In this document: positions 1-13,874 of the stretch, piece by piece
How positions within the stretch are numbered: position 1 is the stretch's first letter
How the letters are laid out: the number at the start of each line of letters is the position of its first letter
Assembly: GCF_019703515.2 (NCBI RefSeq)
Contig: NC_059379.1
Location: 26,936,880 to 27,000,879 of the forward strand
Origin: Myxocyprinus asiaticus
Lineage: Eukaryota; Chordata; Actinopteri; Cypriniformes; Catostomidae
Reading direction: 5' to 3'
Length of the DNA: 64,000 bases
Program-made: the position numbers and the translations under genes
The notes under the pieces: generated by a model
Databases searched by the model: none
What the model saw: the letters and a program-made list of their open reading frames with translations, nothing else
What the model was told of the DNA's origin: nothing

Positions 1-59
1 ATCTTTGACATTTAAGTATGATAAACTTGCTTGATGATCATGCAAACACTTTTTCACAC

Positions 60-157
60 CACTGTGTGTACATATATATGCATATATATATATATATAGA
101 TATATCATGGATAGGGATGCATATATACATATATATATACACACACACATGTGTATG

Positions 158-204
<47 letters not shown>

Positions 205-260
205 AAAATAAATATTTTATATATATTTGAATATATATATAATATATAAAATATATTTTT
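60..260. repeat. (TA)n/(CA)n microsatellite and AT-rich tract
   Basis: Long runs of TATATA interrupted by CACACA, then AT-only sequence to about 285. The short open frames over it (Tyr-Ile repeats) are artefacts of the repeat. Confidence 0.9.
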
Positions 261-767
261 TTATTTTTATTTATTTTTTTTGAATAGCAGTTCTGAAGTA
301 ACATCACAAGAATGCAACAACTAGCTCGTAAACTTCATGTTTTTAAAGTGTCTAGCAAAGATACACAGTACTTACATACCTTATATAACATTAAATCAGC
401 CCTGTTATTATATGAAAGATTAGAAACAAATAATGTAAATATAACTGCAAGCAGCGATGACTGGCCCAAGCTCCATGGGTCCATTTCCACCCGGTGGCTT
501 TCAAGAAAACAATGCATGATGGACACGCATTTGGTCGAGTAAACAAGTAAGACACCATGTACAAGTAAGACACCAAGACACCTTCTGCTTAGATATAATG
601 GTTAACAACTTTGATAAGTGTGGCAAATGTAATAAATGTATAATTATGGCAAGTGTTCGAATACCCTTGAACAGTCCAAAAAAGAATATTGTTATTTGAC
701 TTGTGGCTATGATAATATAATTTAAGATATCAAGAAGTGTTTTGGATAAATATAACAGGACTATTTC

Positions 768-1990
768 AAAGTCTGTTGTAAGTGCCACACTTCTTGCTGC
801 CAGTTGGTGGCGATATGACCGTGACCCACAGTAGTCACATCCAGCCCCCATTACCAAACATTCAGCTCAATTTTGATCTACATCACACAATGCAAGTAGA
901 AGATATGAGACGCTTCCTGTTTCACAATTTTTGCCATTTAATTTATTGCTTAGCCATGGTGACAAAATATAAAAAATCTGTTTGCAATTTAGCATCTACA
1001 ATGTATTGGCATGATGTTGCACAAATTTGGTACCAGTCACATGAATCCCTTAGGAGGATTATTTAAAAGTTCAGAGCCTGTGATTTTCAGAAAATCCAAA
1101 ATGGCAGACTTCCTGTTGGGTGAGCTAATGACTGTAGGTATGAAAGTTGTTCGGCTTGATGAGATCAATATATGTACCAAGTTTGGTGACTGTAGGTGAA
1201 AATGGGGGTGCTACAGAGCCCCCGTTACATGCCCATTTTAAAGGGGACGCTACAGAGCCTCGTGCCCTCCCCACATACCCATGTGTGAACTTTAGCCCAG
1301 TCCTAATGGCCGATGACTCTGTTTGTGCAAAACTTCATTAAATGTTAAGCATGCCAAGTGCCTCAAACACCCAAATATAAGAAGAAAGGAATAATAACAA
1401 TTAATGCGTTGCCATGGCAACAGTATTTATGCTATCAAATATTCCTTGACAATTTTACATCAGCAGTGTTTTGACATTATTCTAAAGAATTTAAGCAATT
1501 CATGTAAACACAAGAGGGCTATTTCAAAGTCTGTTCAAAGTGCCATACTTCCTGCTGCCAGTTGGTGGCGCTATGACTGTGACCCATAATAGCTGTATCA
1601 ATGTGATCAATGTGATCAGCCCCATTATCAAACATAGAGCAAACATAAGGCACTTCCTGTTTCACAATTTTTGCCATTTAATTTATTGCTTTGCCATGGT
1701 GACACCGTTCAAAATATAAAAAAAACGTTTGCCAAAATTTGGTGCCAGTCAATTGAATCCCCTCGGAGGAGTATTTAAAGTTCAGAGCCTGTGATTTTCA
1801 GAAAATCCGAAATGGCCGACTTCCTGTTGGCAGCACTAATGACTGTGTGTATGAAAGATGTTCGGCTTGATGAGAACTATATATGTACCAATTTTGGTGA
1901 CTCAAGGTGAAAATGGGGATGCTACAGAGCCCCCCTTACATGCCCATTTTCAAGGGGGGCACCACAGAACTTTCAGTACTTGGGCCCTAA
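768..1990. repeat. two diverged direct copies of a ~0.5-kb repeat
   Basis: Copy 1 about 768-1262 and copy 2 about 1508-1985 share, in order, the blocks ctgccagttggtggcg, cacttcctgtttcacaat (copy 1 slightly changed), ttgccatttaatttattgct, gttcagagcctgtgatttt, atggc(a/c)gacttcctgttgg and gtgaaaatggggg/atgctacag. The unit looks like a dispersed fish repeat. The interval 1263-1507 contains no recognised feature. Confidence 0.75.
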
Positions 1991-2316
1991 TAATAATAAT
2001 CCTTAGAAGAACAGTAGGGCCTCTGCACTTTCAGTGCTTGGGCCCTAATAATGACTCAAATGCAGAGGGACCCTTGATGAAGCCATGTCTCTCACGAAGA
2101 ACAGGTGAGTTTGTTATGGTTCTTCATAATAAAAGGGAGCCAATCACAACTGACTTCTGTGAAAAGGGAATAACCAATGATTTTTGAGGTTACACACAAA
2201 ACAGCAAGAGCCCGCCCCATGACTGACAAGATTAAAATAATGATCTTGCTCGAGCAGCAGAGGTTTCTTCACAAGCTTGTATTGCATGCGTGGGAGATTT
2301 CTTGCACACGAGAGTA

Positions 2317-2482
2317 TAAAACAAGCACGTGGGTTCTTCCCGTTTCCTTGCGCTGCAATGAACTACCGCAAGCGAGTGTCAGTAATGCGTGCAAGGCTTT
2401 AAAACGCGCGAGTGAGTTCTTCCTTTTTCCTTGCTTGGCTTTAATCAATTGCGCGTGCAAGCATCAATAATGCGTACAGATT
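2317..2482. repeat. two-copy ~83-bp diverged tandem repeat
   Basis: Units start at 2317 and 2400. Each runs taaaac..gc-(a)cgtg-gttcttcc...tttccttgc...tcaataatgcgt(-like). CpG and TG/CG alternation is higher than around it. Confidence 0.55.
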
Positions 2483-4189
2483 ATTGCCATTGATTTGCCA
2501 TCATAGCAGCCATCTGTCAGTCAGACGGTGTGAAGGGGCCAAATTAAATTGATGCTTGATACTTCCGGTACTGCAGAAAGTAACACTGGTATCTTTTTTT
2601 TTTTTTTATATATCTTTTTTTATTGAAGTATCAACTTGGTACCAGGTTACCGATACTTTTCAGAGAGCTGTAGATCTCAAATCCTATGTGGCATCATTAT
2701 GACTTAAATTTTAGCTATTGTATGGCTTCAGAAGGCTTGGAATATAGCACACAAGTCGTATGGACTACTTTTATGATACTTTAAGGATGCTTTTATTGTT
2801 ATTTTGGAGCTTGAACACAACCATCCTCATTAAAACTAATTTTTTGGTAAAGAACGGTCAGTATATTCTTCAAAAATTCACCTTTGTTGTGCCACAGAAG
2901 GTCAAAGGGGTTTATAACTTTTTTAGGAATTTAAATTTTTGAAAGAACAGTTCCTTAAACAAGGGCAATAAAAATATGTGAGTTTGTCCAGTAACCCTCC
3001 TTTTAACCATGTAGTCATCAGCAAGGCAATATATACTGTAGGCAACTCTTTATTAAATGATGTCTCCGTTTTCTTTCACATTTGACTGTAAAATAGTTAT
3101 GTGGACAAGTTGGCATGATGTGAGCATGAAGTTTTCCTTTTACAATTCTAGTATTCTAAAAATAATTGAATGGTAATAAAGGCAGACAATGAAAAGATAT
3201 GGCATTTGATATGTTTTGGAATCATAACCACGATAATGTGCATAAATGGTGGACTTGTTGCCAATTGCAAACTGTTTATTCACTGCTTGTATGCATATGT
3301 ATAAAAGACATTACAAACGGATCCTTTAAATGTAGAAAACATTAGCTTATGGCTATTTAGTCTTCCTGTTTTTCCATTTTCAATGCATTGCCTCATATTT
3401 TCTACCTTTATATGAGGGGTCTAATAGAAACAACCCCCACCCACCCCCAAGTGAGTCCGGAGCCCAAAATGAACTGGTGTCGAACTTTAACACACACAGC
3501 TCAAATTATTTGTGCGCTTTTGGCTTCTGAAAGTTTGACAGGAATTTATGCTACAATTTTAGTGTAGTACTTAAATACTCTATTGGATAAAATAGTATAA
3601 CATTTGTTATCTGATACATCTAGATTTCAATCTCAATTTATAGCATTACAAAGGAATAAAATGTTCCTATTTTCAGAGCATGGAGTGACGTGAAATTCAT
3701 TGTTGTTGTGTCTTCTGTTTCTTACACTGCTGGTGTCTCATTACAGAGTTTTTTTTTCTCCCCAAGCTGCTCTCTGCAGTGAAAAAGAAACACTGCTGCA
3801 GTTTATAACTGTGAAACACTGTAATTGCCATATTTGGCATTCCCTGGTGTTTACTGGCAGCTTTTAATAAAGCTAGATCACTTAAAATGGCCATAAAAGG
3901 AATCAGGAAAAGACAGCACCTGTTTTACATCTAGAGACTGCAGAACGTCTGATAACAGCCAAGGCAGAAATTGCAAGATGGTATGGCATGAATCTCAGGT
4001 TCAGTGCTTTAATTCTGGTTTACTCCCTCGCTCTTGGAAGGAGATGAAATTGATGAGACTCTAGCAATGCTGTGTAATTTGAGGGTGTCTTTGTGCTGAG
4101 CTCTTGTGAGATGTTTTCTCTCACTTTCATTATTACCCAATAATTGAGCAAAAATATGGGGTTTATTTGTAATCAAATACTTATACTTC

Positions 4190-6155
4190 CAGAGAAGTTC
4201 TTATTCTTTCTTCATTCAGGAATGAAAAGAAGTTCTAAACTGCATTTAGTACATTTAAATATGAGGAAGCTCAGTAAAACCCAAGTAATGTAATTCAAAT
4301 GTGTTATCAATGACTTTATGCCTCATTCTGTGAGTAGAATTCACATGAGGTCAGAAGTTGTTTTAACCACTTGATGATGATTTAGGGCAGTGGTTCTCAA
4401 CTGGTTTTGCTTCGGGACCCAGATTTTACAATAGAAATTAAGTGGCGACCCACCATAGTAAAAACGTAACCTGTATTTAATGTATCCTGGGTCGCATTTC
4501 CTTTTATTTGCATTGTTTGTTCATGGTTTTTAAGTATAAGGCCATGCATCAAGTTGTTGTCAACAAAAGCTACAGGAAGTTTTCTCTCCCCAATTTTATC
4601 AATTTAATAGCATATTTATTTATATGAGCCCATTGTTATCCAGTTTGCTTCCTAATTTCAAACATAATGCAAACAGAACATACATATTACACAGGAGAAA
4701 AGGCTCCTCATTACCATGGTTAGGTCAGTGTAGCTAGTCTAATAGTAATAATAATAATAAATTATAGTATTTATGAAAAAATAAATACTAGCCAAAACAC
4801 ATTTTGAAACTTTAACTACAACTGCCACTGTTGAAATAAAAATGAGGTCTAATAGATTCTACGCATAGATTATTTCATATGAAACTAACATTTTATCGAA
4901 ATATAAGTTACTTTTAATCAGGTAAAATCGTGAAACAATTATGTAAAGGTAATGAGGTGTAATTAATTTATTTATTTTTAGCGCATAGCACAGTGTTGTT
5001 CTTTTGCTCAGTGCTGTTTGGCAGGTCAGGGCTACGTACTGTTTGAAGTGTTTGATTTGTCTTTCTCCGTAACGCTTTAAACTAGAAAAGTCTCACTAGA
5101 ATTTAAATGGGTATCATCAGTTTTGAGGTCTGCACAGTGTGCACAATATCGAGGGAAGCCAGGATGTTGAGCACGTGCGCCAGAGAGCAGAGCAGATCAT
5201 GAGCGTGAGCTGGTTCCGTTACACTCGCGCGAAAGTTTTAATCGGACCGCGAAAAATATTGCAGTGCAGATGAGAAGCCTTTAGCTGAATACGAGATTTT
5301 CATTAAATTTGCCTCGGCAGTCCTGAATGGGCTCTCACTTGGAGAGTCGCCCCCTAAAAATCTCCAATGCGAGAACCGTGGCATTGTTCTTTCCCTGCTG
5401 TCCGTGGGTCGCGACCCACCAGTTGAGAAACACTGATTTAGAGTACTATATATGCAGAAGAAAATGTTTAATTTGTCTTGTTTACATTATGAATTCATGA
5501 CTCTACTGCGCTAATATGCTAAACGTGACCATAACATGCGACGGTTAAACTCTGCTATTGTGATTTATGATGACACAGATACTACAGCAAATATTAGTGT
5601 ATAAAAGTGTTAATGTGCAGAATAAAGACAAAAGAATGATGATAGAGGCATATCTTCAGACAGATGTGTGAATGGCTTTTGCTGCAGATGGCACATGAGT
5701 AAATGGGCACTTGAGTGTATGTGAGAAGATTTGATTCCTTTAGTAGATTAATTAAACAAAACTAAACAAAAAATCGTATGACATGGTCTTGGAAAATGTC
5801 TCTAAGCAAACGATTGTACAGATGTAGGAAAATTTGCACCAGCTCGCTAATAACTCCTCACACCGATGTGTTCCTGTTGACTGATTGTGACTGACTGAAC
5901 AACATAAACAGAATGAGTTGTCGGCCTCAAGGTAGGTGGATCTCTGGGTCACACCTAACAATGACATGGACCAATGGCAGTAAGAAGGTGTTTAGCAGCC
6001 AGTCAGAAGATTTCCTAAAAGTTCGCTCAGCGAGCTGTTACGAATCACCGAAACGAACGCAAAAACACATTCTTTTTGGCCAGATTTTGTTCTAAATTAC
6101 GTCGCACTCATTCGTTTTTCGATTTCATAGGAAGTATATCGAGGCTTTCAAATTC
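4190..6155 (+). repeat. ~0.9-kb repeat, copy 1, interrupted by a hAT insertion
   Basis: Homologous in inverted orientation to 26815-27795. Shared blocks include ttcttattctttcttcattc, catgacatggtcttgga-like, gcagatggcacatgagt and ttggccagattttg. It is interrupted at 4388-5435. The small open frames here are weak and not conserved between copies. Confidence 0.8.
4388..5435. mobile_element. hAT-type non-autonomous element with 8-bp target duplication
   Basis: Ends CAGTGGTTCTCAACTGG and, inverted, CAGTGTTTCTCAACTGG. It is flanked by atttaggg (4380-4387) and atttagag (5436-5443), a 7/8 duplication. The other copy of the host repeat (26815-27795) carries a single atttagag at the same point. No transposase coding seen in 1048 bp. 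Confidence 0.88.
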
Positions 6156-8359
6156 TGCCTTCTGCATACTACACCTTATGCTGTGTACTTCATTCTTTCT
6201 TGTAATATTTTGTACAAATCCATTGCCATGCCAGTTCAGATTTAGCTCTCTGCTTCATCCTTTCAAAATGTGAGGTGTAGTTCTTGTTTAAAATTCACCT
6301 TCTCAATTCACTGGCCCTTCACTGGAACCAAAAGGAATTCTCTTTTCTCAGATGGTGAGCCAAACCTTTTCTAGTCTGGGTTGTATTTTCTCAAAAGACG
6401 TGTAGTTCTTTTTTAATGTTGTCAGTGTCACCCTCTTTATTCACTGGCCCTGCACTGGAACCAAAAGGATTTCCTTTGTTTTCATTTTTTGTTGTTGTTT
6501 TTAAAACAATGAATTTATTGAACAAATGGAGAAGCCAACTCTTTCATGCAGCAGCCAAGAATAAAACACAACGTGATGGACAGGTTATCGCATTATATAC
6601 ACGTAAAAAATTACGTGTTAGATTTACTTAAAATATATATGTAGCATTTTTGCATCACACTTAAGTAAATTCCTTAAGTAAAAAACCTTTGTTAGATGTA
6701 CACAAATGTATCAGTTTATTCTACTTTATTTACTAAAAAAGGTATGTCACCAGAATAAGATTTAACAACTAATAGCATGTTGTTTCAAATGGACTTCAAT
6801 ATTATTATTTGTACTTAATTGTCTCAAAAGAAAATAATGATTGAGGTCAGTCAATAAACTTGATTCCCCAAAGACGTGCACAAAAAGCTGCACTTCAGCT
6901 ACGTACATTCACATGCACCAGGAAAAAATTACATGGATTGAAAGGGATCTAACTTAACCAAAGGGAACTAATCATCCTAATGGTGACTTTACACGAAACT
7001 ACTTATTACAGTGAAACAACATCAATAATACTAAAAGACCTAAAATCTATGAATTCATAATAACTAATACCTTAAGTTCCTTTTGACCAAACAACTGTGT
7101 TTAAATTATTAAAGAGCAAGGGTATTATTATGGGTATTTCCCACAACCACAGTTCTGTACTTGGTCTTTTGAGTTAGTAGAACTTCATCTTAATTTTATA
7201 CATTTTTAAGCCAAAGAAGTTCAAGGAACTCACATTATTCTTTCACTTTATGTAAAACACTAATTTCATATTATAATTTATATTTTGTGTTGTACACACT
7301 AATGCACTGCGCTCATGTACTGGTACTTGTACTTGTGAAAATGCTCCGATACCAACTGACGTACAAATGTCATTACGTAAACATTCAGCGCAAAAATGTA
7401 AATCACGTTATGTCCTAGTGAGATTGCTTAACCGCAAAAGCTGTAATTTAATAAGGTAAATATATTTTGCATGTAATTCAAATGTGAGTGCTTGTGAATG
7501 TGTGGAGACAGTGTTGTGTCGACGCCGGCTGCTCATACCTTAAAGCTCCTCCACGGCTCATACAAGGAAAACACCGTCATGAGCATTGCACGCTCTGTTT
7601 GTAGCAGATGAGAGTAAACAGAGTGCAAATTCACATTGTAGCATGAGGCACATACAAAATACATACTTATGTAATTCAATAGCAGCCTTTTGTGGTTTAA
7701 TAATCACTTTGAGTCATGTAGAGACCAGCTTTTTCAGAGTGGGAAGTTGCCGTCAAACGGCAGAGTTCCTTGGTCAAAACAACACAAACACTTCAAAATA
7801 AAAGCTCTTGTCAAAATTAAAGGGAAATATATAGGGAAAAAGTATGACAGAAATATATCACTACTGTAAAATTATGTAATATTCACTGTAATACTACTCC
7901 TACTACCACTAATAATAAATCAGTAGTAATTGAATTAAGCAGGATCTAACATCTGTGATGCTCTGTTATGCAGAACTTTATTTGACAAAATATAGCTCCA
8001 ATATTGTAATTCGGATTGTGCTGTAAGGTTGTGTATACAAGCACTTCATTTGATAAATAATAAAATATTATGTTGAAAATTAATTTCATTTGATTAAAGT
8101 TTTAATTCATTCATTTATTTAAACACCATTTTGATGATAAAATTGAAATAAACTGTTGATATGGAGTCCAGGAAAAAAAAACAAAAAAAAACAGGTATCT
8201 GACTCAGTATCGGCGAGTACCAAAAATGCTGTATCAGCACTCGTTCTCAAAATAATGGTATCGGACCATCCCTATAAGCTATTTATTTTTATATGTTATG
8301 GTTGTTGAGCCAACAATTTTTCTTTTTCTTTTTTTTTTTTTTTTTGCTGGACTGTCTTA

Positions 8360-8730
8360 AAGGAATTATTCTTCCAAAAATGATAATTCTTTCATAATTT
8401 ACTCACACTATGCCGTCTCAAACTCATATGACTTTCTTTGGAACGCAATCGAAGATATTTTCCTAGATGTATAATGTGTGATATATGATTTATATCCATA
8501 AAATTCAGGTGGATGGGGTTCAAAACTTTCATACTCCAAAAAGACACAAAGGCAGCATAAAGATAATTCATATCACTTGAATAGTTTAACCCATGTCTTC
8601 TGAAGTGATTCGGTCGGTTTTGGGTGAGAAACGGACCAAAATGTGAACTCCATTTTCACTATAAATCTTGATATCTGCAGCATGGATTAACTTTTATGCT
8701 ACCTTTTATGTCCTTTTTGAAGCTTGGAAG
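8360..8730. mobile_element. left part of a short inverted-repeat element (MITE)
   Basis: Begins aaaggaattattcttcc and contains the familiar atttactcac...tatgactttcttt block and tcttctgaagtgattc. It is cut at cttggaag by the hAT-like element 8731-15993; 15994-16019 may be its continuation. Confidence 0.6.
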
Positions 8731-9570
8731 TAGGGATGCACCAATAAAAAATGTTTTGCCCCCGATCTGATTCCGATATCTGAACTTTTTACCAGTCCGA
8801 TACCAAAGTTATTGTTTGTACAAACCCCTTCCCAATCCTGTAAAATTAGCCTAAAACACCTATCCAAGGCATACCCTAAGTAAATTTAAAGCTGTTCTTG
8901 AACCATTTGGAGTACATGCATGGTTTTGGTCTCTTTTGAAATGTGACACTCTGAAGTTTCACTGTAAGTACTACTGGCATTGAGTAATAGAAGTTTGAAC
9001 ACACTGAAATTGAAGATTTTTTTTCCGCCTGATTTTTTTGTTTTGCATACAGATGCTTGCAAATGACTGTAACTGGGAGCTATTAGCTGGAAAACACAAT
9101 GGGACCACAGCATGAAGCCTTAACTTGTCCAAGTTCAAATTTGATAACACCACAGAAAATGAATATTTTACACATGTTTTTCTAAGGATATGTCCAGGCG
9201 TTTTCCAAAAATGCCTTTTGGAGACCCAAAGGACTCTTGGTAACCACGGACACATACCTAGGATAAAAAGGCTACTACTTTTGAACGCTTTAATGTACAG
9301 TCATAATTTTGGGCTCTAATGAAAGGTCACACTTAGAGCTACCGTATCCAGATTCACTGTTAGTATGGATGACACAGAGTAACTGAAGCATAAACACATT
9401 AGAGTGCTTTTTTTCTCTTCTTGAAACTAAACTATGCATATAAAAGAGTCAAAACAAGTGCTATGGTGGAAAATCAGTTCATATAAGAAGAAATACACAC
9501 CAAACTATTTACATACTTTTTTACACAACATATTTAAATACAATTACACCTTTTACAGGTTTTTGGCAAC

Positions 9571-10110
9571 ATGCCAGTCATTGTAGCAGTCACGTTTGGG
9601 GACAGAGAACAAAGGCACATCTCAGGAGGAGCACTTCACTGGTGTCTTTGCATGGCACTGCCTGCACTTCAGCCGACCAGCGGTGCTATGTCCACTGATA
9701 TGCACTGGCCTGTGCTGTGGCCGCTTGCTGAGTGGGGGAGAAGTATCCGGCTCCCAGTCGATATCTGATTCTACATCAGATAATTGCCTATAATGAAAAA
9801 ATAAAGAAAAAACAGTCATTTACAAAGCTAGACAAAACTTTTCCATCTTTTCTGTATCCCAGTCTACAAAATGTGTATTCATAATTCAAACTAAAGCTTA
9901 TTTATGGCGAAATATACAATAATATGTTATATAATATAATAAAATACTTACTTGTCGAGAGTAATGTCTCATCTCTCCAGAAACATTGCCTCTGCCTCGG
10001 AGTCAATATATGAATCATCACTATTTACTTCTGAAACTTCATCCCCAGACTCGTCGCTTTCACGCCGAGTACATTCTTCCAGCATATCTTTGAGCAAGTA
10101 TTTTATTTTC
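9571..10110 (-). pseudogene. piggyBac-like transposase fossil (C-terminal cysteine motif and acidic N-terminal part)
   Basis: On the minus strand 9819 to 9571 reads ...LSDVESDIDWEPD..., then KCRQCHAKTPVKCSS-stop-DVPLFSVPKRDCYNDWH, the pattern C-x2-C...C-x2-(C)-x-V-P-L...C-x4-H of the C-terminal zinc-binding region of piggyBac transposases, with one Cys codon turned into TGA. Upstream (10110-9955) lies SDDSYIDSEAEAMF, like the acidic N-terminus of such proteins. The catalytic middle is absent. Family call from pattern only. Confidence 0.45.
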
Positions 10111-10974
10111 CTCGTCCGTTATGCCATAATTCCCCTTCCAAAAGTGTAAACAGTCACAAAACTACACTTTTCACCTTTTGCGCACGGACGCACAAACACT
10201 TGGCAATGGTTAGCCAGCTTTACGCAAGGACTTCTTAGTTGTAGCTTTGAAACTTCCTACTAAAGCGGCATATCATTGTTTTCACAATTTCACTGGCTAT
10301 ACGATGTGCCAGTTATCCACACAATCAGTTGCAATTGGCTCAATCTTTACACGAAGGAAAAGGGTCAGGCACTTCCTTTCAACGTGGACTCTCGTTGGCC
10401 ATTGAAGACTATGGACAGGACATGGAAGCTCCTATTGGGTCAAATGAGGTGTCAATCGAAAGGTCAGAGCGCAGCCGGCAGCTTGATGTCAAGATATCAG
10501 AAATTTTTACATGTGAACTGAAGTTATGATGGAGAATACGTGAAAGATTAGGCACATCTTCCGGGTAATTTGAAGTGATGCAACAAGAGTCCATGGGTAT
10601 TTATTGATGATGTAATGTGTTTTGGACTAAATATTTTACTTGATTGGATCATTTGGACCTTTGCCAATGTAACAAGACTGTTTTTGTCGGGATGTTATCA
10701 ATCAGTGGACTACTATGAGGCTTCATAGGTGAGTTGCCTCAATTTTGTAATTGTTTGTTTGTATGTTGGTGGTCTGACAAAGACGTTGATTGTGCCTGCT
10801 GTTGTGATTGGATCTTGAAATGGTTTAAATCAATAGAATCAAAAGAATCTTAGCTTTCCAAAGATATATGGCATGAGTACCAAAGTGCACACAGCAGTTG
10901 TGCACATAGCATAGTTTTGTACGTCAAATTTCTAACAGGTTAAAGAGTTTAGAATATCTATAACTTACTGTGTG

Positions 10975-11923
10975 TAGGGCCCTATGAAACAAGTTTAATT
11001 TTTTTTTCCCAGATTCTGTGTTTTCCATTTTATTTTCTCTGAAATCCGGGTTTTAAATTTTCATTACATTTTATCATTTAAAAAAACTGTCTAATCAAAT
11101 GAATTCATAAAATTTTAATCAAATGAGAACAGAGCAATTACTTTTCAACATAATATTGTATTATTTTTATCAAATGAAGAGTATTATTAGTTGTAGTAGT
11201 AGTAGTAGTATTTTTGTCAAATACAGTGCTACACTGTAGAGCATCATGGTATTTACGAAAGCAATGATGAAATTTGCAACTTGCTTGTGAGACTTTGCTT
11301 AAATATAATGTAATTATTATTGATATATTATTATCAATATTACTACTACTACAATGAATATTACTATACAGAAGTAATATACAGTATTTGTCGCATTTTT
11401 TCAATATCACGCATCTAGTTAAATGGGGCTTTTATTTTGGCATTTTACAGCAAAACCGGATGTTTTTGACGACTTCACTTCTCACCTTCGGAAAAGCAGT
11501 TCGCTGTATGGGCCATTGTGCTTATGTGGCTAAAGGCTATGATTTAATTATGTAAATATATAGTATGCATGTGTTGCGCATCACAGTGAATAAAGTGATC
11601 TTCTCTTTGTCATTTATACACACACAGATTGCACGTCATGTTAATGATGCAGTTAGTGTTTAACCAATGGCTTCCCACACATTCACTTACAGATGAAGCG
11701 CAGCTCATGCAAACCATATATCTGTTTAATTAAATCTCAGTCTTTATGGTTCAGTCACCGCACTAGGACATATTATGATTTTAATTTGATTAATTGTGCA
11801 TTTATACATTCATCCCAAAAATGTCAAGTTTCGTGACATTCCATGTTTTATAGTTAATTCTGTTTTTATGACTGGATTCCGCAATTCCGTCCATTTCCTC
11901 AATATGGAATTCATAGGGCCCTA
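10975..11923. mobile_element. hAT-like non-autonomous element
   Basis: Ends TAGGGCCCTATGAA and inverted TAGGGCCCTATGAA. Interior shows paired AT-rich arms (ccattttattttc; tccatttcctcaat). Flanks actgtgtg / tatgtgga agree only weakly. No coding capacity. Confidence 0.7.
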
Positions 11924-12313
11924 TATGTGGAACAGATTAGGGAGTACTCTTATGTTTAAAGAAACAAAAACCTCTAACTACACATTATTTCATTATTGTA
12001 AAACAAACAATTATATAAAAACATGTACAGCCTATTAAGCAAAACTTTGTTAACTGGTCTGCTCGATGTGGCAGCAAAATGAACAATAATTCCAATGAAA
12101 GTCTTCAGTAGAAAAGATTTACTAAAAAACACATTTTTGTTAACTTGTATCTGGACTTAAATGGTTTCAGATCTCTCTCTTTTTTTAAATTTTTTTTTTT
12201 TTTACACTTAATTTGTAATAGAATATCAGTCCACTTTTCAATCACTTAGTAATTTGTTGGAACCCAGTCACCTTAAATATTTTTTTATAATTAATTACAA
12301 ATGTGTTTATATA

Positions 12314-13874
12314 CAGTTGTGTTCAAAAGTTTGCATACCCTGGCAGAAATTGTGAAATTTTGGCATTGATTTTGAAAATATGACTGATCATGCAAAAAAA
12401 CTGTCTTTTAAGGATAGTGATCATATGAAGCCATTTATTATCACATAGTTGTTTGGCTCCTTTTTAAATCATAATGATAACAGAAATCACCCAAATGGCC
12501 CTAATCAAAAGTTGGCCTTGTTACAGACACACAAGGTGACACACACAGGTTTAAATGGCAATTAAATGTTAATTTCCCACACCTGTGGCTTTTTAAATTG
12601 CAATTAGTGTCTGTGTATAAATAGTTAATGAGTTTGTCAGCTCTCACGTGGATTCACTGAGCAGGCTAGATACTGAGCCATGGGGAGCAGAAAACAACTG
12701 TCAAAAGACCTGTGTAACAAGGTAATGGAACTTTATAAAGATGGAAAAGGATATAAAAAGATATCCAAAGCCTTGAAAATGCCAGTCAGTACTGTTCAAT
12801 CACTTATTAAGAAGTGGAAAATTCGGGGATCTCTTGATACCAAGCCAAGGTCAGGTAGACCAAGAAAGATTTCAGCCACAACTGCCATAAGAATTGTTTG
12901 GGATACAAAGAAAAACCCACAGGTAACCTCAGGAGAAATACAGGCTGCTCTGGAAAAAGACGGTGTGGTTGTTTCAAGGAGCACAATACGACGATACTTG
13001 AACAGAAATGAGCTGCATGGTCGAGTTGCCAGAAAGAAGCCTTTACTGCGCCAATGCCACAAAAAAGCCCGGTTACAATATGCCCGACAATATGAAGAGA
13101 CCAAAATAAAGCTTTATGGTCACAACCATAAGCGCTATGTTTGGAGAGGGGTCAACAAGGCCTATAGTGAAAAGAATACCATCCCCACTGTGAAGCATGG
13201 TGTTGGATCACTGATGTTTTGGGGGTGTGTGAGCTCTAAAGGCACAGGGAATCTTGTGAAAATTGATGGCAAGATGAATGCGGCATGTTATCAGAAAATA
13301 CTGGCAGACAATTTGCATTCTTCTGCATGAAAGCTGCGCATGGGACGCTCTTGGACTTTCCAGCACGACAGTGACCCTAAGCACAAGGCCAAGTTGACCC
13401 TCCAGTGGTTACAGCAGAAAAAGGTGAAGGTTCTGGAGTGGACATCACAGTCTCCTGACCTTAATATCATCAAGCCACTCTGGGGAGATCTCAAACGTGC
13501 GGTTCATGCAAGACGACCAAAGACTTTGCATGACCTGGAGGCATTTTGCCAAGACGAATGGGCAGCTATACCACCTGCAAGAATTTGGGGCCTCATAGAC
13601 AACATTACAAAAGACTGTCTGTCATTGTTGCTAAAGGGGGCAATACACAGTATTAAGAACTAAGGGTATGCAGACTTTTGAACAGGGGTCATTTCATTTT
13701 CTTCTTTGTTGCCATGTTTTGTTTTATGATTGTGCCATTCTGTTATAACCTACAGTTGAATATGAATCCCATAAGAAATAAAAGAAATATGTTTTGACTG
13801 CTCACTCATGTTTTCTTTAAAAATGGTACATATATTACCAATTCTCCAAGGGTATGCAAACTTTTGAGCACAAC

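Noticed and set aside
18..307. Tyr/Ile-rich open frames
   Set aside because: Translation of a TA/CA microsatellite.
782..1341. Overlapping short frames
   Set aside because: Lie in a duplicated dispersed repeat and are not conserved between its two copies.
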